DNA from: Streptomyces misionensis
Lineage (GTDB): Bacteria > Actinomycetota > Actinomycetes > Streptomycetales > Streptomycetaceae
DNA: 64,000 nt
Assembly (NCBI RefSeq): GCF_900104815.1
Contig: NZ_FNTD01000004.1
Location: 1,922,001 to 1,986,000 of the forward strand
Reading direction: 5' to 3'
A model generated the notes under the pieces. It was given only the letters and a program-made list of their open reading frames with translations, did not search any database and was not told where the DNA came from. The first letter of the stretch is position 1. Each line of letters starts with the position of its first letter. Below, piece after piece: positions 52,155 through 62,231 of the stretch. A program made the position numbers and the translations under genes.

Positions 52155-52904
52155 GTGACCTCCTTCGCCCCGGACTCGATCGTCCTGAACCGCAAGCTCC
52201 CGCTCTGGTATCAGGTGTCGCAGTCGCTGCGCGCCTCGATACTGGGCCGCTCGCCCGCCGACCCGCTGCGCCTGCCCACCGAGGAACGGCTGGCGGAGCA
52301 CTACGGGGTGAGCGTGCTGACCATGCGGCAGGCGCTGAAGGAGCTGGAGGACGAGGGCCTGATCAGCCGGCACCGGCGGCGCGGCACGTTCATCGAACCC
52401 GATGCCCGGCGCGGCGCCCCGGTGCGTCTGCTGGGCTCGGTGGACGCCATCGTGGCCCAGCAGTCCGGGATGACCACGAAGCTGCTGAGCCACGGTCCGG
52501 CGCCGGTGCCGGGCGGGCTCGTCGACTGCTTCCCGGGGCTGACGGAGGTGGCCACGTACCACCGGCTGCGCAGCGACGAGCAGACCGGCGAGCCGACCAA
52601 CCACGCGGTGAACCACGTACGCCCCGAACTGGCCGCGCGGATCGACCCGGACGATCTGCTGCGCTGGCCGATGACGAAGGTGCTGCGGGACCTCGTCAAG
52701 GCGGACATCTCCCGGATCACGGACACCGTGGAGGCCCGGCTCGCCGACCCGGAGACCGCCCGCCTCCTCCAGGTCCCGCTGCTCAGCCCGATCCTGCACT
52801 ACACGGGCGTCACCTACGACACCGCCGGCCAGGTGCTGGACGTGGCGGTGATCCACTACCGGGGCGACCGCTTCTCCTTCACGGTGACCCTGGACGCCAC
52901 CTGA
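52155..52904 (+). CDS. GntR-family regulator (HutC/UTRA type)
   Basis: 249 residues from GTG 52155. HTH: LRLPTEERLAEHYGVSVLTM, RQALKELEDEGLISRHRRRG; C-terminal UTRA-like effector domain (ILHYTGVTYDTAGQVLDVAV). 44 nt after hmgA, likely in the same unit, so a role in homogentisate control is possible. Confidence 0.87.
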   Translation: MTSFAPDSIVLNRKLPLWYQVSQSLRASILGRSPADPLRLPTEERLAEHYGVSVLTMRQALKELEDEGLISRHRRRGTFIEPDARRGAPVRLLGSVDAIVAQQSGMTTKLLSHGPAPVPGGLVDCFPGLTEVATYHRLRSDEQTGEPTNHAVNHVRPELAARIDPDDLLRWPMTKVLRDLVKADISRITDTVEARLADPETARLLQVPLLSPILHYTGVTYDTAGQVLDVAVIHYRGDRFSFTVTLDAT

Positions 52905-52930
52905 CCCGGCCGGTGCCCCCGGCCCGTACG

Positions 52931-54085
52931 ATGCCCAGCGTGCCGTACGACGACGACGCTCCGCTGCTGGCGGACCTCATGCCGTGGTCCGTCGCACCGC
53001 TGCGGCCGGGCCGCGCCTGGCCGACGGCGCCCGACCCCGACTCCCTGAAGGCCCGCTGGGACGCGCTGCTGAAGGCCGGACTCCCGGACCGCGAGGCGCT
53101 GTTCGAGCCGACCAGGGCCCGCACCCTGCACTCGGCCGTGCCCCAGTTGCCCGGCCGGGCCGCCGGCACCCGGCGCCTGGCCCGCGCGGAGGGCCCCTGC
53201 GCGGAGCCGGTACGGGTCCTCGCGGGCCCCTTCGACGAGCAGTGGCTGATCCCGGACCACCGGCTGCTGGACGCGGCCCGCCCGGAGCTGTGGCGCGTGG
53301 CGGACGCCCACCAGGTCTTCGCCGTGACGACCCCCGACGAGCGGCACCCGGTCCTGGCGGCCTCCCTCCTGCCCACCCTGCGCACCGGCCGCGTCCACCC
53401 CCTGTACCGCCGCCCCGGGGGCGCGGAACCCAACCTGGCCCCCGGCCTGCTGGACCTCCTGTCGGACCGCCTGGGCCTGCGGGTCGCCCCGCTCGACCTC
53501 CTGGCCTGGGTTCTCGCCACCGTCCGCTCCGGGCACACGGTCCCCCTGACCGACGATCCGCGGCTCTGGTCGTCCGGTGTGGAGCTGGGCCGGCGCACGC
53601 TCTGGCTGATGCGCCGCGACGGCGAGCGCCCCAAGCTGCCCGGCGGCCGCCGCCCCTACGTCCGCGCGCCCCTGCCGCCGCGCCCCCGGACCCTGCGCTA
53701 CGACCCCGAGGAGGAGACCCTCCACCTGGACGAGGGCCGCGTCTCCCCCGTCCCCGCGGCGGCCTGGGAGTACGAGCTGAACGGCAGCCGCGTCCTGGAA
53801 GCGTGGTTCGCCGCGCGCACGGCTTCGGCCGCCCCCGGCACACTGGCGGCGATCGGCCCGGCGACATGGCCCCAGCCGTGGACCTCGGAGCTGCTGGAGC
53901 TGATCACGGTGCTGGCGCTGCTGGCCGAACTGCGCCCGCTCAGAGCCGAGTCGGGGCCGTCCGCGATCACGGCGGCGGACCTGCGCCGGGCGGGCGTCCT
54001 GCCGCCGCCGCGGGCCGCCCGCCTGCCCGCCTCGGTGCTGGATCTCCCCGAGGAGGGCCCGGAAGGGCAGTTCGCCCTGCTGTAG
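52931..54085 (+). CDS. Orphan type ISP restriction/modification-like protein
   Basis: 384 residues (MPSVPYDDDAPLLADLMPWS). Annotated in Streptomyces, as I recall, as type ISP restriction/modification enzyme because it resembles the C-terminal part of those enzymes (GPFDEQWLIPDHRLLDAARP, LPTLRTGRVHPLYRRPGG, PSVLDLPEEGPEGQFALL-like end). No methyltransferase, helicase or nuclease motif is present and no partner gene is near, so it cannot act as a stand-alone restriction enzyme. Starts 26 nt after the gntR stop. Confidence 0.72.
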   Translation: MPSVPYDDDAPLLADLMPWSVAPLRPGRAWPTAPDPDSLKARWDALLKAGLPDREALFEPTRARTLHSAVPQLPGRAAGTRRLARAEGPCAEPVRVLAGPFDEQWLIPDHRLLDAARPELWRVADAHQVFAVTTPDERHPVLAASLLPTLRTGRVHPLYRRPGGAEPNLAPGLLDLLSDRLGLRVAPLDLLAWVLATVRSGHTVPLTDDPRLWSSGVELGRRTLWLMRRDGERPKLPGGRRPYVRAPLPPRPRTLRYDPEEETLHLDEGRVSPVPAAAWEYELNGSRVLEAWFAARTASAAPGTLAAIGPATWPQPWTSELLELITVLALLAELRPLRAESGPSAITAADLRRAGVLPPPRAARLPASVLDLPEEGPEGQFALL

Positions 54086-54122
54086 CGGCTCCGGGCAGGG
54101 GTTCCGGGGCGGCGGGGAGGGT

Positions 54123-54833
54123 CTAACGCGGCTCGTACGCGTCCAGGATGCGTGCGAGCGCCCGCTCGAAGACCGCCTCCAGATCCACCGGCCCCGAGGC
54201 CTCCGCGAACGCCGCCGCCATCCTCGGGTACGCCCCGGACGCGACCTGCCGGGCCAGGTAGGCCCCCCGCACCGCGGTCTCCTCCTCCTCCGACCACGGC
54301 AGCGCCCGCACCCGCTGCGCGCTGTCCAGTTCGTTGCGCACGTACGTCGTCACCACGCCGTTGACCATGGCGATGAGCTCCAGCTTGGTCCCGTAGGAGG
54401 CCGCCAGGGGTTCCAGACAGGCCAGGCAGTGCTCCAGGTAGCGCAGGGTGTGCGGGCTGAACCCGTAGACCGGTGACATCAGGCGCGGCAGCCACGGGTG
54501 CCGGTGCATCAGCGCCCGCGTCTGGCGCGCCACCCGCATCAGATCCGCCCGCCAGTCGCCGCACGGCTCCCACAGGACGTGCTCGGCGGCGGCCGCGTCG
54601 GCCATCAGCTCGTACAGGTCCTCCTTGCGGGGGACGTAGTTGTACAGCGACATCGTGCCGCATCCCAGCTCGGCCGCGACGTGCCGCATGGACACCGCGT
54701 CGAGCCCCCGCGCGTCGGCGATGCGGACGGCCGCCGCCGCGATGTCGTCGCGGGTGTACGCCGGCTTCGGCCCCCGCCCGGTGCGCTCGGGGCGCGCCCA
54801 GATCACCTCGGGAACGGCCCCTCGGACTGCCAT
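54123..54833 (-). CDS. TetR-family regulator of the ABC exporter
   Basis: 236 residues. HTH: AVRIADARGLDAVSMRHVAA, ELGCGTMSLYNYVPRKEDLY and TetR_C-type C-terminus. Divergent from the ABC exporter genes, with two TACGTAC operator copies in the promoter region. Likely represses itself and the exporter until a drug binds. Confidence 0.9.
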   Translation of the reverse strand: MAVRGAVPEVIWARPERTGRGPKPAYTRDDIAAAAVRIADARGLDAVSMRHVAAELGCGTMSLYNYVPRKEDLYELMADAAAAEHVLWEPCGDWRADLMRVARQTRALMHRHPWLPRLMSPVYGFSPHTLRYLEHCLACLEPLAASYGTKLELIAMVNGVVTTYVRNELDSAQRVRALPWSEEEETAVRGAYLARQVASGAYPRMAAAFAEASGPVDLEAVFERALARILDAYEPR

Positions 54834-54861
54834 CGGTCATCACCTCGGCCACCATCGTAGT

Positions 54862-54918
54862 TACGTACACCGTACGGAGTGCGCTATGGTCGACCCATGC
54901 CAACTACGTACGCTGTAC
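54862..54918. promoter_or_regulatory. Two direct TetR operator copies at tetR/ABC promoter
   Basis: TACGTACACCGTAC (54862-54875) and TACGTACGCTGTAC (54905-54918), 43 bp apart start to start (about four helical turns). Each centres on CGTAC-N3-GTAC. The second lies inside the first codons of the ABC ATPase gene. Confidence 0.65.
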
Positions 54919-55853
54919 TTAGTGAAGGTCTGGAGAAGCGCTTCGGCGCGGTGACCGCCCTGCGCGGCCTCGATCTGGCGGTGGCCCGGGGCACCGTCTG
55001 CGGGCTGCTGGGCCCGAACGGCGCCGGAAAGACCACCGCGGTGCGCCTGCTGACCACCCTGCTGCGACCGGACGCCGGGTCGGCGCGGATCGCGGGGCAC
55101 GACCTGGTCCGCGAGGCCGCCGAGGTGCGTCGCCGGATCGCGGTCACCGGGCAGTACGCCTCGGTCGACGGCGATCTGACCGGCCGGGAGAACCTGCGCC
55201 TGTTCGCCCGGTTGCACCGGGTGCGCGGTCCGGCCGCGCGCGCCGACGAACTGCTGGAGCGCTTCGGGCTCACCGAGGCCGCGAACCGCAGGTCCGCCAC
55301 CTACTCGGGCGGCATGCGCCGCCGCCTCGATCTCGCCGCGAGCCTGATCGGCCGCCCCGAGGTGCTCTTCCTGGACGAGCCGACCACCGGCCTCGACCCG
55401 GCCGGCCGCGCCGGCATCTGGCAGGCGGTGCGCGAACTCGCGGCACAGGGCACGACGGTGCTGCTGACCACCCAGTACCTGGAGGAGGCCGACCAGCTCG
55501 CCGACGAGATCGCCCTGATGGACCGTGGAAGGATCGCGCACACCGGTTCGCCCGCCGAACTCAAGGCGCGGATCGGCTCGTTCGCCGAGGCCGTGGTCGC
55601 CGACCGGGCCGCCCTGGACCGGGCGGCCGCCGTGCTGGACCGGCTCACCGGCCGCGAGCCGGTGTTCGACCACGCGCGCGGCTGCGTGGGCGCCCTCACC
55701 ACCGACCCGACGCTCACCCTGCCCCGCCTGGTGCGCGAACTCGACGCGGCGGGCGTGCCGCTGCTCGACGCGAGTCTGCGCCCGCCCACCCTGGACGATG
55801 TGTTCCTGCGGCTGACCGGAGCGGCCGCCGAGACCGAGGAGCGTGCCGCGTGA
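54897..55853 (+). CDS. ABC exporter ATPase (DrrA-like)
   Basis: 318 residues from ATG 54897. Walker A GPNGAGKTT, Q-loop VTGQYASVD, signature YSGGMRRRLDLA, Walker B LFLDEPTTGLD, switch LLTTQYLEEADQLAD, and the DrrA-type C-terminal domain. Drug efflux with the downstream permease (GTGA overlap). Confidence 0.93.
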   Translation: MPTTYAVLSEGLEKRFGAVTALRGLDLAVARGTVCGLLGPNGAGKTTAVRLLTTLLRPDAGSARIAGHDLVREAAEVRRRIAVTGQYASVDGDLTGRENLRLFARLHRVRGPAARADELLERFGLTEAANRRSATYSGGMRRRLDLAASLIGRPEVLFLDEPTTGLDPAGRAGIWQAVRELAAQGTTVLLTTQYLEEADQLADEIALMDRGRIAHTGSPAELKARIGSFAEAVVADRAALDRAAAVLDRLTGREPVFDHARGCVGALTTDPTLTLPRLVRELDAAGVPLLDASLRPPTLDDVFLRLTGAAAETEERAA

Positions 55854-56629
55854 GCGCGTTGGCGTACGACGGACTGGCCATGGCGGGACGGCAGCTGCGC
55901 CGGGTGCGCAACAGCCCGGGCCTCGCCGTGCTGACCCAGATGATGCCGGTCAACATGCTGCTGTTCTTCGGCTACGTCTTCGGCAGCGCGATCGCGATGC
56001 CCGGCCGCGAGTACCGCGCCTTCCTGGTGCCGGGGTTGCTGGTCGCGACCGCGGCGGGCGGCTTGATGACCGGCATGTTCCAGGCCGCCGCGGACACCCA
56101 CCGGGGCGTGACGGACCGCTTCCGGTCGCTGCCGGTGAGCCGGGCCGCGGTACCGCTCGGACAGGCGGTCGCGGACCTCGTGGTGACGGCCGTCGGAACG
56201 GTGCCGCTGCTGCTGGTGGGGCTCGCCGTGGGCTGGCGGATCGAGGGGTCGGCGCTCGCCGCGGCCGGCGCGGTCGGGCTGCTGCTGCTCTTCCGGTTCG
56301 CCTGCACCTGCGCCGGGATCTTCCTGGGACTGCTCAGCCGCAGCGAGGACGCGGCCGGACAGCTCGGCGCCTCCTCCTTCGTGCTGCCGCTGCTGTCCGA
56401 CGCGTACATCCCGACGGACCACCTGCCCGGCTGGCTGCGGACGCTCGCCGAGTGGAACCCGATCAGCGCGGTGACCACCGCCCTGCGGGACCTGTTCGGC
56501 AACGCGCCCGTGCCGCCCGGCGCCGCCTGGCCGGTGGCCCACCCGGTCGCCGGGTCGCTCGCCTGGAGCCTCCTGCTGATCGCGGTGTTCCTGCCGGCCG
56601 CGGTGCGCCGGTACGGCCGCGGCGAGTGA
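55850..56629 (+). CDS. ABC exporter permease (DrrB-like)
   Basis: 259 residues, GTG start overlapping the ATPase stop. ABC-2 type with six membrane helices; motifs FRSLPVSRAAV, LGLLSRSEDAAGQLG and WNPISAVTTALRDLFG. Forms the membrane part of the exporter. Confidence 0.9.
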   Translation: MSALAYDGLAMAGRQLRRVRNSPGLAVLTQMMPVNMLLFFGYVFGSAIAMPGREYRAFLVPGLLVATAAGGLMTGMFQAAADTHRGVTDRFRSLPVSRAAVPLGQAVADLVVTAVGTVPLLLVGLAVGWRIEGSALAAAGAVGLLLLFRFACTCAGIFLGLLSRSEDAAGQLGASSFVLPLLSDAYIPTDHLPGWLRTLAEWNPISAVTTALRDLFGNAPVPPGAAWPVAHPVAGSLAWSLLLIAVFLPAAVRRYGRGE

Positions 56630-56677
56630 CCGAGGACGCACTGACAAACCCGCGGGGCAGGGGAGATCATCCACCCC

Positions 56678-57874
56678 ATGGACCAGCAGCCGCTGCCCTT
56701 GGAGGGCATCACCGTCGTCACCGTGGAACAGGCCGTGGCCGCGCCCTTCGCGACCCGGCAGCTCGCCGACCTGGGGGCGCGGGTCATCAAGGTGGAGCGG
56801 GTGGACGGGGGCGACTTCGCGCGGGGCTACGACACGGCGGCGCGCGGGCTCGCCTCGCACTTCGTGTGGTGCAACCGCGGCAAGGAGTCCCTCGCCCTCG
56901 GCCTGAAGGACCCGCGCGGCCTCGCGGTGGTACGGCGGCTGGTCGCGGACGCGGACGTGTTCGTGCAGAACCTGGCGCACGGCGCGGCGGCCCGGCTGGG
57001 GCTGGACGCGGCCACGCTGTGCGCCGCCCACCCGCGGCTGGTCGCCGTGGACATCTCGGGCTACGGCCCCTCGGGGCCGTACGCGGACAAGCGGGCCTAC
57101 GACATGCTGGTGCAGTGCGAGGCGGGTCTGGTGTCGGTGACCGGGACGCCGGAGCGGCCGGTGAAGGCGGGGATCCCGGCGGCGGACATCGCGGCGGGCA
57201 TGTACGCGTTCTCGGGGGTGCTGGCGGCGCTGGTGCGGCGGGGTGTGACCGGGCGCGGCGGGCCGGTGGAGGTGTCCATGCTGGAGGCGCTGGCCGAGTG
57301 GCTGGGGCATCCGCTGCACCACACGATGCACGGCGGTGAGCCCCCGGCGCGCACCGGGCTCGCGCACGCGGTGATCGCCCCGTACGACGCCTATGCCACG
57401 GCGGACGGCGGCCGGGTGCTGCTGTCGGTGCAGAACGACCGGGAGTGGCGCCGGCTGGCCGAACAGGTGCTGGAGCGGCCCGAGTTGGGCACCGATCCGA
57501 TGTTCGCGACGAACGCCGCGCGGGTCGCGCACCGGACGGAGACGGACGGCCTGGTGGCGCGGGCGCTGGGCGCGCTGGGCGCGGACGAGGCCGTCGCGCG
57601 GCTGGAGAAGGCGGGCATCGCCTGTGCGCGGCTGCGGGATCTGCGCGAGCTGGCGGAGCATCCGCAGCTGGCGGCCCGTGAGCGGTGGCGTCAGGTGGGT
57701 TCGCCGGTGGGGCCGTTGCGGGCGCTGCTGCCTCCGGTCACGCTGCCGGGCGGGAAGGAGGCTCGGATGGGCGACGTGCCCGCGCTCGGACAGCACACCG
57801 GGGCGCTGCTGCGTGCCGTGGGGATGACGGACGACGAGATCGCAGCGTTGCGCCGGGACGGTGTGGCGGCCTGA
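56678..57874 (+). CDS. CaiB/BaiF-family CoA transferase
   Basis: 398 residues. Family III CoA-transferase: VVTVEQAVAAPFATRQLADL, LGARVIKVER, catalytic Asp in RAYDMLVQCEAG, and HAVIAPYDAYATADGG. Moves CoA between carboxylic acids; substrate unknown. Two hairpins follow. Confidence 0.88.
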   Translation: MDQQPLPLEGITVVTVEQAVAAPFATRQLADLGARVIKVERVDGGDFARGYDTAARGLASHFVWCNRGKESLALGLKDPRGLAVVRRLVADADVFVQNLAHGAAARLGLDAATLCAAHPRLVAVDISGYGPSGPYADKRAYDMLVQCEAGLVSVTGTPERPVKAGIPAADIAAGMYAFSGVLAALVRRGVTGRGGPVEVSMLEALAEWLGHPLHHTMHGGEPPARTGLAHAVIAPYDAYATADGGRVLLSVQNDREWRRLAEQVLERPELGTDPMFATNAARVAHRTETDGLVARALGALGADEAVARLEKAGIACARLRDLRELAEHPQLAARERWRQVGSPVGPLRALLPPVTLPGGKEARMGDVPALGQHTGALLRAVGMTDDEIAALRRDGVAA

Positions 57875-57882
57875 GCGCGGGC

Positions 57883-57937
57883 CCTGGACGGGGTCCAGGA
57901 CCGCCGGTTCGCCCGGTGAGCGCCGGGTGGGCGCTCA
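57883..57937 (+). terminator. Two hairpins after the CoA transferase
   Basis: CCTGGAC-GGG-GTCCAGG (57883-57899) and TGAGCGCC-GGGTG-GGCGCTCA (57917-57937, 8 bp), the latter followed by AA. Confidence 0.55.
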
Positions 57938-58033
57938 AAGGGACCGTTCAGTGACCGGCCAAGGGCCGATCGGGCTGTCGCGGGCGGGCCGGTGGCGGGG
58001 CGAGGGTCGCTCCGCGACCGCCTCGCGGCGGCC

Positions 58034-58315
58034 TCAGTGGCCGCTTCGGTGGCCGCCGAACAGCGAACGGCGCAGCCGGCGCAGCGGCGCGAAGAGCGAG
58101 ACCCGGCCGACCCGCGCACGCCGGTCGCTGTGCCCCCGCCTGGGGTCGCGCGCCGTCAGCTCCCGCATCAGCGAGGTCGCCTCGACGGTCTTCTGCTGCG
58201 GTATCGCGGGACCGCCCAGCACCGCCAGGTGACGGTCGAGGCGCGAACTGGTCGCGCTGCTCCCGCACGTGATCGCAGGGACCCTGGCCCTGCTGCGCAC
58301 TGTTATCTGTTCCAT
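58034..58315 (-). CDS. Small conserved hypothetical protein
   Basis: 93 residues from ATG 58315 with GGAG 5 nt upstream (MEQITVRSRARVPAITCGSS). It ends in a basic Arg/His-rich tail (SLFAPLRRLRRSLFGGHRSG). No membrane helix or known domain; looks like a Streptomyces-specific family. Upstream it has AT-richer promoter sequence and the short dyad CCCCAGTGGGG. Confidence 0.6.
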   Translation of the reverse strand: MEQITVRSRARVPAITCGSSATSSRLDRHLAVLGGPAIPQQKTVEATSLMRELTARDPRRGHSDRRARVGRVSLFAPLRRLRRSLFGGHRSGH

Positions 58316-58907
58316 GTCACTCCCCACCCGTACGAGTCCACCCGGCCCGGGCAGAGTAACCCTATCTCCCCACTGGGGCACACGTGTATCTCGCCCACGG
58401 GATTCACCTTCCCCGTAAGGGGGTTGATCAACCCTCGGTGGCTACTCTCCGAATGCGACCGGTTTCAGGGCGAGTTGGACAACCGGCTGGCCGACGGCTC
58501 GCGCCCGGTCGACCGTCGGGCCCGACGGTCACGGCGCGTGACGCCCGTCGGGCGCCCGCCCCGCGTCGGCCGGGGTGGCGCCGCCCCTGCGGGGCCCCGG
58601 GGGCGCCGATCGGCCCCCGGGGATGCGGAAGCGATCACTCCATGGACCCGGCGGCGGGCCGGCCGCGGCGGGTGCCGGCCGGGAGCGTGGAACGTGGGCC
58701 ATCTCACGCACCCGGACCGCGCGGTGGCCGGGGCCCCGCCCGGCCGGCGCCCCTGTCACCGCACACGGGCTCGTCCGCCGCTTCGCCGTGCCGCGGCGGA
58801 CGAGCCTGGGAAGTTCCGGAAGTTCACATCGATGCCGTGGGCCCGTCCGCGGGTTCACCCTGAAGGGCGGGCCCGGTGCGGTCCCGTGCGGGGCTCACCC
58901 GTTCGGG
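58316..58907. other. Intergenic region, 592 bp
   Basis: Between the small gene and the lipase gene, both on the minus strand. Contains a 14-bp perfect palindrome GGGTTGATCAACCC (58421-58434) and a 14-bp perfect hairpin at 58768-58806 (listed separately). No convincing gene; the open frames here lack ribosome sites and family likeness. Confidence 0.5.
58768..58806. terminator. Long hairpin downstream of the lipase gene
   Basis: Perfect 14-bp stem GGCTCGTCCGCCGC/GCGGCGGACGAGCC (58768-58781 with 58793-58806), 11-nt loop, about 100 nt past the lipase stop. No T-tract. A likely terminator; a small RNA end is also possible. Confidence 0.6.
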
Positions 58908-59711
58908 TCAGCCGGCCGCGTTGGTGAGCGCCGGCAGGTAGCCGCCCGACTGACCGGCGGCGGTGGGGTGGTAGGACTCGGTGACGTCGAGGACGTTGAG
59001 GCTGTGCAGCCAGGAGTCGCCGGAGCAGATCTCGTGGCTGGCGAAGGCGGAGCGGACGTCGCCGAAGACGAAGCCATGGGCCTGGACGCGGGACTGGATG
59101 GTGCCGTCCAGGGTGTCGGCGGCGTTGTTGATGGCCGACCGCTTGGTGTCGGACAGGCCGAGGCAGGTCTGGCCGAGCAGGTAGAAGCGCGGGTAACCGA
59201 CCACGACCACACGGGCGTTGGGCGCCTTGGAGTGGATGGCGTTGTAGACGGTGTCCAGCTTCCCGGGCAGCGTGTTGGTGATGTACGAGGTCGCGGTGGA
59301 GATCCGGGACAGACAGGTGCTGTCGGAGCTCAGCACGCAGGTCTGCATGACGTCCGCGAAGCCGGCGTCGTTGCCGCCGATGCTGATGGACACCAGCGAG
59401 GTGGACGAGTTGAGGGAACCGAGCTGGTTGGCCAGCACATCGTCGGTCGTCGCGCCCGAACAGGCGTTGAAGGCGAACGAGGCGGGCTTGTGCGCGGCGT
59501 TCCACAGGTACGCGGCGGCGTTGGTGCTGCGGTCGCAGTCACCGCTGGAACTGATGTAGCTGCCGGCACCGACGCCGGAGGCGTAGGAGTCACCCAGCGC
59601 CACGTAGCCACCGCTGTTGCTGGCCGCCTGCGCCGACGCCGCCTGCGTGAAGCCGAGGCCGAGGGCGAGGAGAAGCGGGGCAACCAATCCGGCAAGTCTG
59701 GAACGTCTCAT
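58908..59711 (-). CDS. Secreted SGNH-type lipase/esterase
   Basis: 267 residues, GGGAGGT before ATG. Signal peptide to about residue 30 (FTQAASAQAA). SGNH blocks: ALGDSYASG (Ser42), GGND, and ESYHPT with the catalytic His; six Cys in pairs should form disulfides. Matches the S. coelicolor extracellular lipase (SCO1725) as I recall it. Confidence 0.92.
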   Translation of the reverse strand: MRRSRLAGLVAPLLLALGLGFTQAASAQAASNSGGYVALGDSYASGVGAGSYISSSGDCDRSTNAAAYLWNAAHKPASFAFNACSGATTDDVLANQLGSLNSSTSLVSISIGGNDAGFADVMQTCVLSSDSTCLSRISTATSYITNTLPGKLDTVYNAIHSKAPNARVVVVGYPRFYLLGQTCLGLSDTKRSAINNAADTLDGTIQSRVQAHGFVFGDVRSAFASHEICSGDSWLHSLNVLDVTESYHPTAAGQSGGYLPALTNAAG

Positions 59712-59982
59712 GGAACCTCCCGAGTAGCAGGAACTCTGCGACAACTTGAGTAGCAACTACGCGCGTTGACTGGAAGTGTTCATGCCAAGAATTTTTGACT
59801 CTCCATAAGACCGTCGCCAAAGGTTTACCGCTCACCTATTGCGCGTACATGCCAAGTGTGGTGACAAGGCGTCAGCCGCCTCCGGCGGAACGGGTTTCCA
59901 GGGACCGGCGCATCCTCGGGACACCCGGGACAAGCGGTGGAAATGCCGTGCGCGCGGGGCATCGGTGACGGATCATGGCGAC

Positions 59983-61077
<1,095 letters not shown>

Positions 61078-61092
61078 TGCTTTGATGAAGGC

Positions 61093-61863
61093 GTGACCCT
61101 GTTCGTCGGCACCTCGGGGTGGCAGTACAAGGACTGGCGGGACCTCGTCTATCCGGCCGGGGTCCCGGCGCGGCTGTGGCTGGAGGAGTACACCCGCCTC
61201 TTCGCGACGGTGGAGATCAACAACGCGTTCTACCGGCTGCCGTCGTACGACACCTTCGCCGCCTGGCGGGTGCGGGTGCCGCCGGACTTCGTGGTCGCGG
61301 TCAAGGCCAGCCGGTTCCTCACCCACATCAAGCGGCTGAAGGACCCCGAGGAGCCGGTGCACCGGCTGATGACCCACGCGGCGGGCCTCGGTGACCGCCT
61401 CGGCCCCGTCCTGCTCCAGCTCCCGCCGACCCTGCGGGCCGACCCGGACCTGCTGGACGCCTGTCTGGCCCGCTTCCCGGCCGGTACGAGGGTCGCGGTG
61501 GAGCCCCGCCACGACTCCTGGTGGACACCGCGGGTGCGCGAGGTGCTGGCCGCCCGGGGCGCCGCCCTGTGCTGGGCGGACGTCCTGGCCCGCCCGGTCA
61601 CCCCGCTGTGGCGCACCGCCGACTGGGGCTACGTCCGCTTCCACCAGGGCCGCGCCCGCCCCTGGCCCCGCTACGGCCGGCGCTCCCTGGAGACCTGGGC
61701 CGACCGCATCGCCACGGCCTGGCCCGACGGCGAGGACGTGTACGCCTACTTCAACAACGACCCCGGCGGCGCGGCGGTGGCGGACGCGGTGGCCTTCGGA
61801 CGGACGGCGAGAAGGGCGGGCCTGCCGACGACACGGACGCCGCAGCCGGCGGCACACCGGTAG
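61093..61863 (+). CDS. DUF72 family protein
   Basis: 256 residues, GTG start 15 nt after the ATPase stop. TIM-barrel-like DUF72: FVGTSGWQYKDWRDLVYP, TVEINNAFYRLP, VKASRFLTHIKRL, VEPRHDSWW, YAYFNNDPGGAA. Function unproven. Likely cotranscribed with the ATPase. Confidence 0.9.
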   Translation: MTLFVGTSGWQYKDWRDLVYPAGVPARLWLEEYTRLFATVEINNAFYRLPSYDTFAAWRVRVPPDFVVAVKASRFLTHIKRLKDPEEPVHRLMTHAAGLGDRLGPVLLQLPPTLRADPDLLDACLARFPAGTRVAVEPRHDSWWTPRVREVLAARGAALCWADVLARPVTPLWRTADWGYVRFHQGRARPWPRYGRRSLETWADRIATAWPDGEDVYAYFNNDPGGAAVADAVAFGRTARRAGLPTTRTPQPAAHR

Positions 61864-61945
61864 CGCGCACCTGGTTTCCGTGCCGTCCGGAGGCCCCGGT
61901 ATCCGTGGATTTGACGCGTTGCCCGCGATCCTGTCTGCTGCCCCC

Positions 61946-62161
61946 ATGTCTGAAAGCACGAGCGCCGACGGCGCGTCCGCCACCCCGGGCGGCAGCTTCG
62001 AACTCGACTTCGGGGTCGTCCACTTGAAGGCGCAGAACATCACCGAGCGCGTCCAGTTGCTGCTCGCCTCGACGCTCTCGGTCGCCGTCCTCGGAGTGCT
62101 GTCCATGGGCATGTGGTCGATGGCGCGGGACGCGCGCCGGGACGGCGAGGAGGACGACTAG
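61946..62161 (+). CDS. Small membrane protein, unknown
   Basis: 71 residues (MSESTSADGASATPGGSFEL) with one membrane helix (LLLASTLSVAVLGVLSMGMW) and a charged tail. Not recognised. Confidence 0.6.
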   Translation: MSESTSADGASATPGGSFELDFGVVHLKAQNITERVQLLLASTLSVAVLGVLSMGMWSMARDARRDGEEDD

Positions 62162-62231
62162 CACGCCTCGCCCTCGGCCGACGTCCTCGGCGTGAGGCAG
62201 TCGGCGGCTTCGGCGTGGGCAGCCGGGGCCT

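Noticed and set aside
52931..54085. Active restriction-modification system
   Set aside because: No methyltransferase, translocase or nuclease motifs and no partner genes.
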